A DNA stretch of 64,000 nt. It comes from Pseudomonas chlororaphis. Lineage in GTDB: Bacteria > Pseudomonadota > Gammaproteobacteria > Pseudomonadales > Pseudomonadaceae. The notes beneath the pieces were generated by a model, which saw nothing but the letters and a program-made list of their open reading frames with translations, ran no database searches and was not told the origin of the DNA. This document shows, in pieces, positions 18,934 through 28,375 of the stretch (position 1 is its first letter; the number at the start of each line of letters is the position of its first letter). Location of the stretch: contig NZ_JSFK01000006.1 in NCBI RefSeq assembly GCF_000783395.1, positions 180,354-244,353 of the forward strand, written 5' to 3'. The position numbers were made by a program, and so were the translations under genes.

Positions 18934-20832
18934 ATGCCCACGACGTTTCATGAGATTCCCCGCAAGCGCCCGACCACGCCCCTGCTCGACCGCGCGAATA
19001 CGCCGGACGGCCTGCGCCGGTTAGGCGAAGCCGAGCTGGAAACCCTGGCCGATGAGTTGCGCCTGGAATTGCTCTACACGGTCGGCCAGACCGGTGGGCA
19101 TTTCGGTGCCGGCCTGGGCGTGATCGAGCTGACCATCGCGTTGCATTACGTCTTCGACACGCCGGACGACCGTCTGCTATGGGACGTCGGGCATCAGGCG
19201 TATCCGCACAAGATCCTCACCGGTCGCCGCGAGCGCATGGGCACCCTGCGCCAGAAGGACGGCATCGCCGCTTTCCCGCGTCGCTCCGAGAGCGAGTACG
19301 ACACTTTTGGCGTCGGCCACTCCAGCACCTCGATCAGCGCCGCGCTGGGCATGGCCATTGCCGCCCGCCTGCAAGACAGTGATCGCAAGGCGATTGCGGT
19401 GATCGGCGACGGCGCGTTGACCGCCGGTATGGCCTTCGAGGCGCTGAACCATGCGCCAGAAGTGAACGCCAACATGCTGGTGATCCTCAACGACAACGAC
19501 ATGTCGATCTCGCGCAACGTCGGCGGTCTGTCGAATTATCTGGCGAAGATCCTTTCCAGCCGCACTTACGCAAGCATGCGTGAAGGCAGCAAGAAAGTCC
19601 TGTCGCGCCTGCCCGGCGCCTGGGAAATCGCTCGTCGCACCGAAGAATACGCCAAAGGCATGCTGGTGCCCGGCACCCTGTTCGAAGAGTTGGGCTGGAA
19701 CTACATCGGCCCGATCGACGGCCACGACCTGCCGACCCTGATCGCCACGCTGCGTAACATGCGTGATCTGAAAGGCCCGCAGTTCCTGCACATCGTCACC
19801 AAGAAAGGCAAAGGCTTCGCCCCGGCGGAAGTCGACCCGATCGGTTACCACGCCATCACCAAACTCGAACCACTGGACGCTCCGGCCGCTGCGCCGAAGA
19901 CTGCCAGCGGGCCGAAGTATTCGGCGGTGTTCGGCGAGTGGCTGTGCGACATGGCGGCGGCTGATCCACGCCTGGTCGGGATTACCCCGGCGATGAAGGA
20001 AGGCTCGGACCTGGTGGCGTTCAGCGAACGCTTCCCGCTGCGCTACTTCGACGTGGCGATTGCCGAGCAACACGCGGTGACGTTCGCTGCCGGCATGGCC
20101 TGCGAAGGCGCAAAACCGGTGGTGGCGATCTACTCGACGTTCCTCCAGCGCGGGTATGACCAGCTCGTCCATGATGTGGCGGTGCAGAACCTCGACGTGC
20201 TGTTCGCCATCGACCGCGCCGGTCTGGTCGGCGAAGACGGCCCGACTCACGCTGGCAGCTTCGATCTGTCGTACCTGCGCTGCATCCCGGGCATGGTCAT
20301 CATGACCCCGAGCGATGAAAACGAACTGCGCAAGATGCTCACCACCGGCCACCTGTACAACGGCCCGGCGGCGGTGCGTTACCCGCGCGGCAATGGTCCG
20401 AATGCGACCATCGAGAAAGACCTCGAGCCGATCGAAATCGGCAAGGGCATCGTCCGTCGTCAGGGCAGCAAAGTCGCCATGCTGGTGTTCGGTGTGCAAC
20501 TGGCCGAAGCGCTGAAAGTCGCTGAAAAACTCGATGCCACTGTGGTCGACATGCGTTTCGTCAAACCGCTGGATGAGGCGCTGGTGCGGGAGATTGCCGA
20601 CAGCCACGAATTGCTGGTGACCATAGAAGAAAACGCGATCATGGGTGGCGCCGGTGGCGCGGTCAGCGAGTTCCTCGCGCGAGAGAATATTCTCAAGTCG
20701 ATGCTGCATCTGGGCTTGCCGGATATCTACGTCGAACACGCCAAGCCTGCGCAGATGCTGGCCGAGTGCGGGCTGGATGAGGCCGGGATCGAAGCGTCGA
20801 TTCGTGAGCGTCTGGCCTTACTCGACAAATAA
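18934..20832 (+). CDS. dxs: 1-deoxy-D-xylulose-5-phosphate synthase
   Basis: A 632-residue thiamine-diphosphate enzyme joining pyruvate and glyceraldehyde-3-phosphate, the first step of the MEP isoprenoid pathway. The GDG...N cofactor motif is [16 protein letters not shown] with LNDND downstream; the transketolase pyrimidine domain follows ([14 protein letters not shown]), then the C-terminal domain. Full family length. Upstream, TATACC/TATAAC around 18910-18925 could serve as a -10 for an extra promoter. The gene supplies the DXP used for isoprenoids and thiamine, and thiL lies 6 kb away. Confidence 0.97.
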   Translation: MPTTFHEIPRKRPTTPLLDRANTPDGLRRLGEAELETLADELRLELLYTVGQTGGHFGAGLGVIELTIALHYVFDTPDDRLLWDVGHQAYPHKILTGRRERMGTLRQKDGIAAFPRRSESEYDTFGVGHSSTSISAALGMAIAARLQDSDRKAIAVIGDGALTAGMAFEALNHAPEVNANMLVILNDNDMSISRNVGGLSNYLAKILSSRTYASMREGSKKVLSRLPGAWEIARRTEEYAKGMLVPGTLFEELGWNYIGPIDGHDLPTLIATLRNMRDLKGPQFLHIVTKKGKGFAPAEVDPIGYHAITKLEPLDAPAAAPKTASGPKYSAVFGEWLCDMAAADPRLVGITPAMKEGSDLVAFSERFPLRYFDVAIAEQHAVTFAAGMACEGAKPVVAIYSTFLQRGYDQLVHDVAVQNLDVLFAIDRAGLVGEDGPTHAGSFDLSYLRCIPGMVIMTPSDENELRKMLTTGHLYNGPAAVRYPRGNGPNATIEKDLEPIEIGKGIVRRQGSKVAMLVFGVQLAEALKVAEKLDATVVDMRFVKPLDEALVREIADSHELLVTIEENAIMGGAGGAVSEFLARENILKSMLHLGLPDIYVEHAKPAQMLAECGLDEAGIEASIRERLALLDK

Positions 20833-20842
20833 ACGCATTACC

Positions 20843-20937
20843 CTTGTGGGAGCGAGCCTGCTCGCGAAAGCGGACTGTCAGTCAATACATTGCTGACTGA
20901 TACACCGCATTCGCGAGCAGGCTCGCTCCCACATTTG
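20843..20937. repeat. REPIN, type A pair
   Basis: Two inverted copies of the 25-base GTGGGAGCGAGCCTGCTCGC-type element (20843-20870 and 20909-20937) about 40 bases apart, filling most of the dxs to btuB gap. It can fold as one large hairpin. Confidence 0.9.
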
Positions 20938-20971
20938 ATTTGTGTACACCTGAAACACCAGTGGACTGTCC

Positions 20972-22855
20972 ATGAAACTCTCGCGCCTCGCCCTGCCCTT
21001 CCTCCTGCTGCCAACCGCCAACGCCCTCGCCGACACCTTCGAACGTGATCAAGCATTGAAGCTGCCGGACATGCTGATCTCCGCCAACCGCCAGGTCGAA
21101 GCCCGCAACGACAGCAGCGCCGCCAACACGGTATTCACCCGTGAAGACATCGACCGCCTGCAACCTAGCGACGTGCCGGACCTGCTGCGTCGCGTCCCCG
21201 GTGTGCAAGTGGCGCAGGCCGGCGGGCGCGGCAGTCTGCCGGGAATCTACATTCGCGGCACGCAGTCGGCGCAGAGCCTGGTGCTGGTCGATGGCCAGCG
21301 CATCGGCAGCTCGACCTCCGGCGACAGCAATCTGCAGCATCTGAATATCGAGCAGATCGAGCGAGTGGAAGTGCTGCGCGGTTCGCGTTCGGTGATCTAT
21401 GGCAGCGATGCGATTGGCGGGGTGATTCAGATTTTCACCCGACGCGGTACTGAGCAGGGCTTGCAGCCACGCATGCACGTTGGTTTTGGCAGCAACCAGA
21501 CCTGGGAACGCAGCCTCGGCTTGTCCGGTGGCGACGCGCAAACCCGTTTCAATCTCGGCGCCAGCCTGGATGAAACCGCCGGAATTGACCGCACTCACGA
21601 GTCGTATCCAAGTGATGGCGATCATGATGCCTACCGCAATAAATCCGTCAGCCTGAGCCTCAGCCATGCGCTGAGTGATGACATCGAAATCGGCGCCAAT
21701 CTGCTGGATAACCGGGGCAAGGGCGAGTTCGACAACCCGTTCGGCCGCTTCGACATGACCACGTTCGAGTCTGTGCAACAGCAGCCCTACAGCGATTTCA
21801 ACGTCAGCAGCGTCAGCAATTACGTCGATGCACGGGTCAACGATATCTGGAAAACCCGCGTCGAATTCGGCCATACCGAGAACCGCGAGAAGACCCTCGA
21901 CAAGCTCAGCGACGAACGCACGGTGTTCAACACCTACCGCGATTCGGTCAACTGGCAAAACGACCTGACACTGGACGCGCGCAACAGTCTGATCCTCGGC
22001 GGCGACTGGTACGAAGACCGGGTCAACAGCAGCACCGCATTCGATGAGGACAGCCGCTGGAACCGCGCAGCGTTCATTCAGCATCGTTATCAGGCCGACA
22101 GTTTTTCCACGGAGCTGGGTCTGCGGCATGACGATAACCAGCAATTCGGCAGCCAGAACACCTGGAGCGGCACGTTCACCTTGCCGCTGAACCCGGACAA
22201 CGATCTGTTGCTGAGCTACAGCGAAGGCTTCCGCGCGCCGACCTTCAACGACCTGTACTACCCGGACTTCAGCAACCCGGATCTGAAACCGGAAACCTCG
22301 AAAAGCTATGAGTTGCAGTGGCGCAGTCAGTTGACTGACAGCAGCCGTCTGGAGGCGTCGATCTATCGTACGGATCTGGAAGACGCGATCATTTTCGGCA
22401 GTAACTCACGCCCGGAGAACGTCGCTTCGGCACGGATCAACGGCTTTGAAGCGGCGCTGAAGCAGGAACTGTTCGACTGGCAGAGCAACCTTGGCGTATC
22501 GATCATTGATCCGCGCGACCGTGATACTGGCCACACCCTGGCCCGGCGCGCGCGACGCACGTTGAGTTGGGATCTCGATCGTCAGTTTGACCAGGTCAGC
22601 CTCGGCGCCAGTTGGCAGGCGGTCAGCAGCAGTTATGACGATAAGGACAATACGCAGGCGCTGGGTGGCTATGCGCTGTTCGGCTTGCGCAGCAGTTGGG
22701 CGTTGAACCGCGAGATCAAGCTGGATTTGAAAGTGGATAACGTTTTCGACAAAGGCTACAGCCGGGCGAATTACAGCTATGACGGCAGTCAGTATGGTTA
22801 TCGTGAGGAAGGTCGGGCGTGGATGTTTGGGGTCACCTGGACTCCCCAGCTTTGA
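20972..22855 (+). CDS. btuB: BtuB-like TonB-dependent receptor (probably cobalamin)
   Basis: A 627-residue outer-membrane receptor. Signal peptide FLLLPTANALA; TonB-box-like LPDMLISANR; plug domain (DVPDLLRRVPGVQVAQAGGRG, then YIRGTQSAQSLVLVDGQRIG and YGSDAIGGVIQIFTRR) to about residue 150; a 22-strand barrel with BtuB-style YSEGFRAPTFNDLYYP; and an aromatic last residue pattern (MFGVTWTPQL, not ending in Phe). BtuB imports vitamin B12. A BtuF-like binding protein lies convergent 110 bases downstream, supporting the substrate. No cobalamin riboswitch is visible in the 139-base upstream gap, which is mostly REPIN; transcription may come from dxs. Substrate assignment is by similarity. Confidence 0.85.
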   Translation: MKLSRLALPFLLLPTANALADTFERDQALKLPDMLISANRQVEARNDSSAANTVFTREDIDRLQPSDVPDLLRRVPGVQVAQAGGRGSLPGIYIRGTQSAQSLVLVDGQRIGSSTSGDSNLQHLNIEQIERVEVLRGSRSVIYGSDAIGGVIQIFTRRGTEQGLQPRMHVGFGSNQTWERSLGLSGGDAQTRFNLGASLDETAGIDRTHESYPSDGDHDAYRNKSVSLSLSHALSDDIEIGANLLDNRGKGEFDNPFGRFDMTTFESVQQQPYSDFNVSSVSNYVDARVNDIWKTRVEFGHTENREKTLDKLSDERTVFNTYRDSVNWQNDLTLDARNSLILGGDWYEDRVNSSTAFDEDSRWNRAAFIQHRYQADSFSTELGLRHDDNQQFGSQNTWSGTFTLPLNPDNDLLLSYSEGFRAPTFNDLYYPDFSNPDLKPETSKSYELQWRSQLTDSSRLEASIYRTDLEDAIIFGSNSRPENVASARINGFEAALKQELFDWQSNLGVSIIDPRDRDTGHTLARRARRTLSWDLDRQFDQVSLGASWQAVSSSYDDKDNTQALGGYALFGLRSSWALNREIKLDLKVDNVFDKGYSRANYSYDGSQYGYREEGRAWMFGVTWTPQL

Positions 22856-22882
22856 TTTGAATCTTCGGTGATTTGACTGGCC

Positions 22883-22953
22883 CCTTCGCGAGCAGGCTCG
22901 CTCCCACATTTGGAATGCAATCCCCTGTGGGAGCGAGCCTGCTCGCGAAGAAG
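22883..22953. repeat. REPIN, type A pair between convergent genes
   Basis: Two type A units in inverted orientation (22883-22912 and 22924-22953) with only about 12 bases between. The order of the arms is the reverse of the pair at 20843. Placed between the convergent btuB and btuF ends, where it may act as a bidirectional 3' stem-loop. Confidence 0.9.
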
Positions 22954-22964
22954 TCACACCGGTT

Positions 22965-23765
22965 TCAGCGGTCAGGCGCGATCAATTGGCAGAGTTTGGC
23001 GGTGGCGCTGATCATTTGGCCGCTTGGGCGCTCAAGGCCTTTATCGGTAACCAACAGTAGTTTCCCCTGCTTCACTGCTGCTACCTGCGGCCAGGTTTTC
23101 CACGCATCGAGTTGCGCCTGATCCCCCGCCAGAATCACCTCAGGATCACGCTGCAACACCGCTTCGATACTCACCTGCGGCGCCGGTAGACTCAGGTCGG
23201 CGAACACATTACGCGCGCCACACACCTCTAGCGCATCACTGATGATCTGCCCGCCCCCGACGGTGTACAGCGGCTTGTCCCACACCTGATAAAACACCCG
23301 CAACGGCACTTCCCGGCGATAGCGCTGGCGCAGCTCCGCGAGTTGTTGGCGCAACGCCGCCGCCCGTTTTACTCCGCGCTCAGGCCGCCCCAATTGCGCG
23401 GCAATGGCTTCTATCTGGCCAGTGAGCTGTTCGAAGGAATGTGGTTCAGCAATGAAAGTCGGGATGCCCAAACGCTTCAACTGATCACGCTGCGCAGGGC
23501 CGACGCTGCCGGGCCAAAGCAGCAACAAGTCTGGCTTGAGGCTCAGCAACTGTTCCACGTCGAGCTGGCCATAACGCCCCACAGAAGGAACGTGCGCAAT
23601 CGCGGCAGGCCGCTCCCCGGCATCGAGCACACCGACCAACAGGTCAGCCGAATCCAGCTCAACGACAATTTCAGAAAGCGACGGCGCGAGGCTGACCACC
23701 CGCAGTTGCGCCAGCGCAGAACCACTGACGGCCAGCAGCAGAAGCGCCAGCCAGAGACGGCGCAT
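22965..23765 (-). CDS. btuF: BtuF-like periplasmic cobalamin-binding protein
   Basis: A 266-residue periplasmic binding protein with signal peptide LWLALLLLAVSGSALA. The fold is the BtuF/FepB helical-backbone type: VVSLAPSLSEIVVELD at the start, then LLSLKPDLLLLWPG and VYQVWDKPLYTVGG. No permease or ATPase (BtuCD) is nearby, so it must use one encoded elsewhere. It corresponds to the PA4045 position next to dxs. ATG 23765 overlaps the stop of the upstream gene (ATGA). Could bind another iron or corrinoid ligand, but the neighbouring BtuB-like receptor favours B12. Confidence 0.85.
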   Translation of the reverse strand: MRRLWLALLLLAVSGSALAQLRVVSLAPSLSEIVVELDSADLLVGVLDAGERPAAIAHVPSVGRYGQLDVEQLLSLKPDLLLLWPGSVGPAQRDQLKRLGIPTFIAEPHSFEQLTGQIEAIAAQLGRPERGVKRAAALRQQLAELRQRYRREVPLRVFYQVWDKPLYTVGGGQIISDALEVCGARNVFADLSLPAPQVSIEAVLQRDPEVILAGDQAQLDAWKTWPQVAAVKQGKLLLVTDKGLERPSGQMISATAKLCQLIAPDR

Positions 23766-24184
23766 CAGCCGAGTTGACGCGGAATACGGTAGAGGTAGAA
23801 CAGCACCGCCGTGGACAGCGCCAGCAACATCAACGGTACGGCTTCGAGACCAACGAATACCGCCAGAGCGCCGATCCATGCCGGCAAGGCTGCCGCCAGA
23901 AACGCAGTGCGACGGCGCGCAGCGAGGGCAATCCACGCGGCCGGCTCATCCGGGGTATCGAGGGCTTTTTGCGTGGCGATCAGTGCATGTTTGTAGCGGC
24001 CGAAAAACTTCAGGCTGACAAACATCGACGCCGCACCAGCAACGAAAAACGGCATGGCCAGTACTGGCAGAATTCCTTCGCCCTGACCAAACAGCGCGTT
24101 GAGCACGAACAACGGCACCAGCGCCAGCGCGAGGTATTTCCACCAGTCGACCGACAATCGGCGCCGCACTTGACCCCGTGTCAC
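23765..24184 (-). CDS. Small integral membrane protein, PA4046-like
   Basis: A 139-residue protein with about four hydrophobic segments ([72 protein letters not shown]). I recognise no functional family. It overlaps ribA by 4 bases upstream and btuF by an ATGA downstream, so it is translated in the ribA operon. The same gene sits between ribA and the btuF-like gene in P. aeruginosa. Confidence 0.8.
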   Translation of the reverse strand: MTRGQVRRRLSVDWWKYLALALVPLFVLNALFGQGEGILPVLAMPFFVAGAASMFVSLKFFGRYKHALIATQKALDTPDEPAAWIALAARRRTAFLAAALPAWIGALAVFVGLEAVPLMLLALSTAVLFYLYRIPRQLG

Positions 24185-24798
24185 GCGCGGTCGACCTCGC
24201 CCTGATGCTCGTTGCCCATCATGTGGTCAAGCTTGCTGGCCTTGGTCGCCAGGTAGAGTTTGTTGTGCGGGTTGTGGCCGGTGTGCAGCGGCACGCGCTC
24301 GGCGACGGTGATGCCCATGTCGGTCAACGCTTTGACCTTGCGCGGGTTGTTGGTCATCAGGCGCAGGGACTTCACGCCCAGATGCTCGAGCATCGGCAGG
24401 CACATGGCGTAGTCGCGCTGGTCAGCAGCAAAGCCCAGACGCTCGTTGGCCTCAACGGTGTCGGCGCCGCCGTCCTGCAACTCGTAGGCACGGATCTTGT
24501 TCAGCAGACCAATACCGCGACCTTCCTGACGCAGATACAGCAACACGCCACGGCCTTCGCGGGCGATGGCTTTGAGGGCGCCTTCCAGTTGCGAGCCGCA
24601 GTCGCAGCGCTGGCTGAACAAGGCGTCGCCGGTCAGGCATTCGGAGTGCAAACGGCCGAGAACCGGGGCACCGTCGGCAATTTCACCCAGGCTCAGCACG
24701 ACGTGCTCGCGGCCGGTGGCTTCATCGAGAAAACCGTGCATGGTGAATTGCGCAAAAGGCGTTGGCAGCTTGGAAGCGGCGACAAAGACGACAGGCAC
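24181..24798 (-). CDS. ribA: GTP cyclohydrolase II
   Basis: A 205-residue zinc enzyme opening the GTP imidazole ring, first committed step of riboflavin synthesis. All three zinc Cys are visible in [25 protein letters not shown] and MTNNPRKV are the GTP-binding and catalytic blocks. Start is GTG (24798), supported by AGGAG 8 bases before it. A second, degenerate cyclohydrolase domain lies on RibBA at 28.4 kb, so this gene is probably the real activity. Confidence 0.97.
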   Translation of the reverse strand: MPVVFVAASKLPTPFAQFTMHGFLDEATGREHVVLSLGEIADGAPVLGRLHSECLTGDALFSQRCDCGSQLEGALKAIAREGRGVLLYLRQEGRGIGLLNKIRAYELQDGGADTVEANERLGFAADQRDYAMCLPMLEHLGVKSLRLMTNNPRKVKALTDMGITVAERVPLHTGHNPHNKLYLATKASKLDHMMGNEHQGEVDRA

Positions 24799-24931
24799 CG
24801 GTGTGCTCCTGATCTAAAGAGTCTGAAAATTCGCAGGCCGGCATTGTAACAGCAGGTTCCTACAGACGCTTAGGCTGAATTATCGGGCATAACGATCAAA
24901 AAGTTTGATAACTACCCACGGACACGTCGAT

Positions 24932-25026
24932 CCCTGTGGGAGCTGGCTTGCCAGCGATGGCGTTCTATCAGCAGCCATTCTGGGGACTGACCCACCGCTA
25001 TCGCTGGCAAGCCAGCTCCCACAGGG
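24932..25026. repeat. REPIN, type B pair
   Basis: Two inverted copies of a second REP family, GTGGGAGCTGGCTTGCCAGC-type (24932-24960 and 24998-25026). It fills the ribA upstream gap and ends 26 bases from the substrate-binding-protein stop. Confidence 0.9.
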
Positions 25027-25051
25027 TTTGGCATGCACCGCGGGTATGTGG

Positions 25052-25789
25052 TCAATTCGAGGTGAACGGATACGGCTGCTTCCACTTTTCGAAGATCGGC
25101 TTCAACTCGCCGCTTTTCACCAACTGCTCCATACGCTGGTCATACAGCGCCATCAGCGTCCGGGCCTGTGGCGTGTCGGCAAACCCGAGAAACAACGGCA
25201 ACTCGATCAGATGTGAATAGCGATACAGCGCCGGATCTGCTGCGGTTTTGAGCACGGCCTCGATCTCGGTCAGTGCATCGATGTAGTAATCCGCCCGCCC
25301 CTGCTTGAGCATCGACAAGATCCCGGTACGCCGTTCGATCTGGTTGTAACGCTTGATATTCGGCAGGTAATTTTCGTAGCGATAACCGCGCACCCAGGCC
25401 AGCCGATACTTGCCCAGCGTCGCCTGGGTGGGCGAAGGATTGCTCGCCAGACCCAACGCGTAGATGTGATCGGAATCGAAATTCCAGCGTGGGTACAGCA
25501 CTTGATCGGCTTCATCGCGATAGGAACCGACCAACGCATCGACCTCTTTCAACTGCACCAGACCAACCGAACGGGTGTAAGGCACCGTGCGAAGGTCCAG
25601 CTTCACCCCGGCCGGTTCGAACACTTTGCGCAACACATCCCAACCGAGGCCATGGCCGTCAGCGGCGGTGTAGTCTTCCCAATCTTCGCTGGCCAGATGG
25701 ATGACCGCCGGCGTCGGCGCAGCTTCCTGCGCACTGATAACAGTGCTCAGCAAAGCAAAAACCAGCAGCGCCAACCAGCGTCGAGCCAT
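25052..25789 (-). CDS. Periplasmic substrate-binding protein (SBP_bac_3-like)
   Basis: A 245-residue secreted protein (signal peptide LALLVFALLSTVISA). The layout matches amino-acid-type solute-binding proteins: the ASEDWEDYTAADGHGLGWDVLRKVF opening (shorter: GLGWDVLRKVF), VDALVGSYRDE in the middle, and MEQLVKSGELKPIFEKW near the end, a usual closing helix. No ABC permease or ATPase is next to it. Ligand unknown. It follows pgpA by 37 bases in the rib/pgpA gene string. Confidence 0.8.
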   Translation of the reverse strand: MARRWLALLVFALLSTVISAQEAAPTPAVIHLASEDWEDYTAADGHGLGWDVLRKVFEPAGVKLDLRTVPYTRSVGLVQLKEVDALVGSYRDEADQVLYPRWNFDSDHIYALGLASNPSPTQATLGKYRLAWVRGYRYENYLPNIKRYNQIERRTGILSMLKQGRADYYIDALTEIEAVLKTAADPALYRYSHLIELPLFLGFADTPQARTLMALYDQRMEQLVKSGELKPIFEKWKQPYPFTSN

Positions 25790-25826
25790 CCCTAGTCCCC
25801 TCACTTGACCCTGATATCCCTTGGAA

Positions 25827-26330
25827 TCAGGCGAAAACCCACACCAGACCCTGCATCGCCAGCCAGGCGAACACACCGGCCAGGACGTCGTCGAGCATGA
25901 TCCCGACACCACCATGCACATGCCGGTCGATCCAGCGGATCGGCCATGGCTTGAGAATGTCGAAGAAGCGGAACACCAGAAAACCCGCGAGCAACCAGTA
26001 CCAGCCTTCCGGTACCAGCCACAGGGTAATCCACATCCCGACCATTTCGTCCCAGACGATACCTTCGTGGTCGTGTACCCGCAGATCGTCGGCGACTTTG
26101 CCGCACAGCCAGAAGCCGAACAGCATGGTGATCCCGAGCATCAGCCAGTAACCCCAGTCGGGCAACATCTGCCACAACGGGATAAAGGGTAGTGCAACTA
26201 ACGAACCCCACGTGCCCGGGGCTTTCGGCAAGGTGCCGGAGCCAAAGCCGAACGCGAGGAAATGCCAGGGATTGCGCCAGACCGACGGCGGAACGAATTC
26301 GGCCGGAACCTGTTTCGGGTGATCTGTCAC
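25827..26330 (-). CDS. pgpA: Phosphatidylglycerophosphatase A
   Basis: A 167-residue inner-membrane phosphatase turning phosphatidylglycerol-phosphate into phosphatidylglycerol. Family motifs: GFGSGTLPKAPGTWGS near residue 30, and IVWDEMVGMWI and FRFFDILKPWPI later; three or four membrane spans. Overlaps the thiL stop by ATGA, the usual pgpA-thiL arrangement. Confidence 0.96.
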   Translation of the reverse strand: MTDHPKQVPAEFVPPSVWRNPWHFLAFGFGSGTLPKAPGTWGSLVALPFIPLWQMLPDWGYWLMLGITMLFGFWLCGKVADDLRVHDHEGIVWDEMVGMWITLWLVPEGWYWLLAGFLVFRFFDILKPWPIRWIDRHVHGGVGIMLDDVLAGVFAWLAMQGLVWVFA

Positions 26331-27292
26331 GGTGTCTCCTGAAAATGTTGATAGCCCCGGACTTGCGGGGTGATGTCGTGCCCTTCGCGGTCCAGCAAGA
26401 TCACGCCCTGCCCTTCGGCTACGCGGCCGATCACATGGATCGGCCAGCCATTGGCCTGCAGCGCCGGCAACTCGACGGACGGTAGCGTAAACGCCAGCAC
26501 GTAATCATCGCCACCGCTCAGCGCTGCACGCTCAGCTCCGCGCTGACCGAGAAACGCCACTAATGCATCCGACAGCGGTACGCGCTCGCGTTCAATCTCA
26601 AGTCGAACCTTCGACGCCAGTGCGATATGGCCGCAGTCGGCGAGCAGGCCATCGGAGATATCCAGCGCCGCCGTGGCTTTGCCACGCAGGGCCTGGCCGA
26701 GGGCAAGTTGCGGTTGTGGCGACCAGTAATGATCGAGCAGCGGTTGGGCGATATGAGGTTCGGCGTCACGCTGACCGAGCACCAAAGGCAAGGCGCCGGC
26801 TGCATTGCCCAGCTCACCGCCGACACAGAGCAAATCGCCCGGCTGCGCACCGCTACGGGTCAATGCCTGACCCGCAGGTACGCGGCCAAACACGGTTACC
26901 GTCAGGCTCAACGGCCCGCGCGTGGTATCGCCGCCCACCAGCGCGACGCCACAGCTCTGCGCCATACAGTTCAAACCGTGGGCATAGGCTTGCAGCCAAT
27001 CGGCGGTCACCGTCGGTACAGTCAGGGCCAGGGTAAAAGCAACGGGCGTGGCGCCCATGGCGGCCAGATCGCTGACCGCAACGGCCAGCGAGCGCTGACC
27101 GAGCAGAAACGGATCGCAGGGGTCGGCGAAATGCACACCGGCCACCAGCGTATCGGTAGAGATCGCCAGCTGTTCCCCGGGGGGCACAGCGAGCAAGGCG
27201 CAGTCGTCGCCGATCCCCAGAGCAACGCCTTCGCCGCCCTGCGCACAAGGCGCGGCGGCGAAGAAATTGCGGATCAGCTCGAACTCGCCCAT
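26327..27292 (-). CDS. thiL: Thiamine-monophosphate kinase
   Basis: A 321-residue ATP-dependent kinase making thiamine diphosphate. Signatures: GIGDDCALL (metal and nucleotide binding), STDTLVAGVHF, and a glycine-rich LVGGDTTRGP. Cytoplasmic. It lies 18 bases after nusB and overlaps pgpA. The product is the cofactor of Dxs encoded 6 kb away. Confidence 0.97.
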   Translation of the reverse strand: MGEFELIRNFFAAAPCAQGGEGVALGIGDDCALLAVPPGEQLAISTDTLVAGVHFADPCDPFLLGQRSLAVAVSDLAAMGATPVAFTLALTVPTVTADWLQAYAHGLNCMAQSCGVALVGGDTTRGPLSLTVTVFGRVPAGQALTRSGAQPGDLLCVGGELGNAAGALPLVLGQRDAEPHIAQPLLDHYWSPQPQLALGQALRGKATAALDISDGLLADCGHIALASKVRLEIERERVPLSDALVAFLGQRGAERAALSGGDDYVLAFTLPSVELPALQANGWPIHVIGRVAEGQGVILLDREGHDITPQVRGYQHFQETP

Positions 27293-27310
27293 TGAGGTTT
27301 CAAGCGCGTT

Positions 27311-27811
27311 TCAGCGCTTGAACGCCTTCACTTCAGCTTCACGCAGGCGCGGGGCCAGCTTGTCGAGCACACCGTTGACGAACTTGTGACCGTCGGTGGA
27401 ACCGTAGACTTTCGCCAGTTCGATCCCTTCGTTGATCACAACGCGGTACGGCACGTCGACACGCTTGAGCAGTTCCCAGGTCGACAGGCGCAGTACGCAC
27501 AGTTCAACAGGGTCCAGCTCTTCGATGGTCAGGTCCAGGCACGGCGCCAATGCAGTGTCGATCTCGGTCAGACTGGCCGGAACACCGTGCAGGATGTCGT
27601 GGAAGTAGCTGGCATCGGCGAAGGTGAAATCGTTGTCGACGCGAAACTGCGCTTCGATTTCGTTCAGCGAAGTATTGGCCATGTGGCGCTGGTACAACGC
27701 TTGAGTCGCCAACTGACGGGCAGCGCGGCGCTTTTCACTTTTCGAAGGCTTGCCGGCGTCCGTTGGACGCGGATCGCGCGGGTTGAAACGATCGCTTTCG
27801 TCGCTAATCAC
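27311..27811 (-). CDS. nusB: Transcription antitermination factor NusB
   Basis: A 166-residue all-helical RNA-binding protein. [17 protein letters not shown] is the Arg-rich N-terminal helix that binds boxA RNA together with Nus[16 protein letters not shown] and [11 protein letters not shown] are the conserved C-terminal blocks. Acts in rRNA antitermination. Overlaps ribH by 4 bases. Confidence 0.97.
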   Translation of the reverse strand: MISDESDRFNPRDPRPTDAGKPSKSEKRRAARQLATQALYQRHMANTSLNEIEAQFRVDNDFTFADASYFHDILHGVPASLTEIDTALAPCLDLTIEELDPVELCVLRLSTWELLKRVDVPYRVVINEGIELAKVYGSTDGHKFVNGVLDKLAPRLREAEVKAFKR

Positions 27812-28284
27812 TTGGCCTCCAACTGCGCCAGCAGGCTGACCATTTCCAGAGCGGACAGGGCAGCTTCGGCACCTTTGTTACCGGCCTTGGTGCCGGAACG
27901 TTCGATGGCTTGCTCGATGGAGTCAACGGTCAGGACGCCGAAAGCAACCGGAACGCCGAACTCCATGGAGACCTGGGCCAGACCCTTGGTGCACTCGCCT
28001 GCCACGTATTCGAAGTGCGGGGTGCCGCCACGAATGACCGCGCCCAGCGCAATGATTGCAGCGAACTCGCCTTTCTGGGCGACTTTTTGCGCAACCAGCG
28101 GGATTTCGAAGGCGCCAGGTGCGCGGATGATGGTGATGTCGCTTTCGCTCACGCCGTGGCGAACCAGGGCATCAACTGCACCGCTGACCAGGCTTTCAAC
28201 AACGAAGCTGTTGAAACGGCCCACTACCAAAGCGTAGCGGCCTTTAGGGGCGATGAAGGTACCTTCGATGGTCTTCAGGGTCAT
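27808..28284 (-). CDS. ribH: Lumazine synthase
   Basis: A 158-residue enzyme joining the pyrimidine and the dihydroxybutanone phosphate to 6,7-dimethyl-8-ribityllumazine. Motifs: [25 protein letters not shown] [13 protein letters not shown], and [17 protein letters not shown] with the catalytic His region. It forms an oligomeric shell in other bacteria. The gap to ribBA (91 bases) holds a strong hairpin. Confidence 0.97.
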   Translation of the reverse strand: MTLKTIEGTFIAPKGRYALVVGRFNSFVVESLVSGAVDALVRHGVSESDITIIRAPGAFEIPLVAQKVAQKGEFAAIIALGAVIRGGTPHFEYVAGECTKGLAQVSMEFGVPVAFGVLTVDSIEQAIERSGTKAGNKGAEAALSALEMVSLLAQLEAK

Positions 28285-28306
28285 TCGTCAGTTCTCTTAA
28301 AGAGCC

Positions 28307-28329
28307 GGGACGCGTCTGCTACGCGTCCC
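28307..28329. terminator. Hairpin between ribBA and ribH
   Basis: Perfect 9-base stem GGGACGCGT (28307-28315) and ACGCGTCCC (28321-28329) with a 5-base loop. On the minus strand it lies 47 bases after the ribBA stop, followed by GGCTCTTT. It may partly terminate or punctuate the rib transcript. It bears no resemblance to the FMN riboswitch core. Confidence 0.5.
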
Positions 28330-28375
28330 TCAGTGATTTATTTGCCGCGAATTCGGGTCCGGAAACAACCGGTCA

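Noticed and set aside
19177..20739. A 520-codon minus-strand frame opposite dxs
   Set aside because: Shadow of dxs; composition unlike protein and no ribosome site.
20832..20971. Cobalamin riboswitch before btuB
   Set aside because: The gap consists of a REPIN and about 35 other bases; no B12 box or riboswitch core seen.
28285..28375. FMN riboswitch before ribH
   Set aside because: Only a simple 9-base hairpin is present, without the conserved FMN-binding segments.
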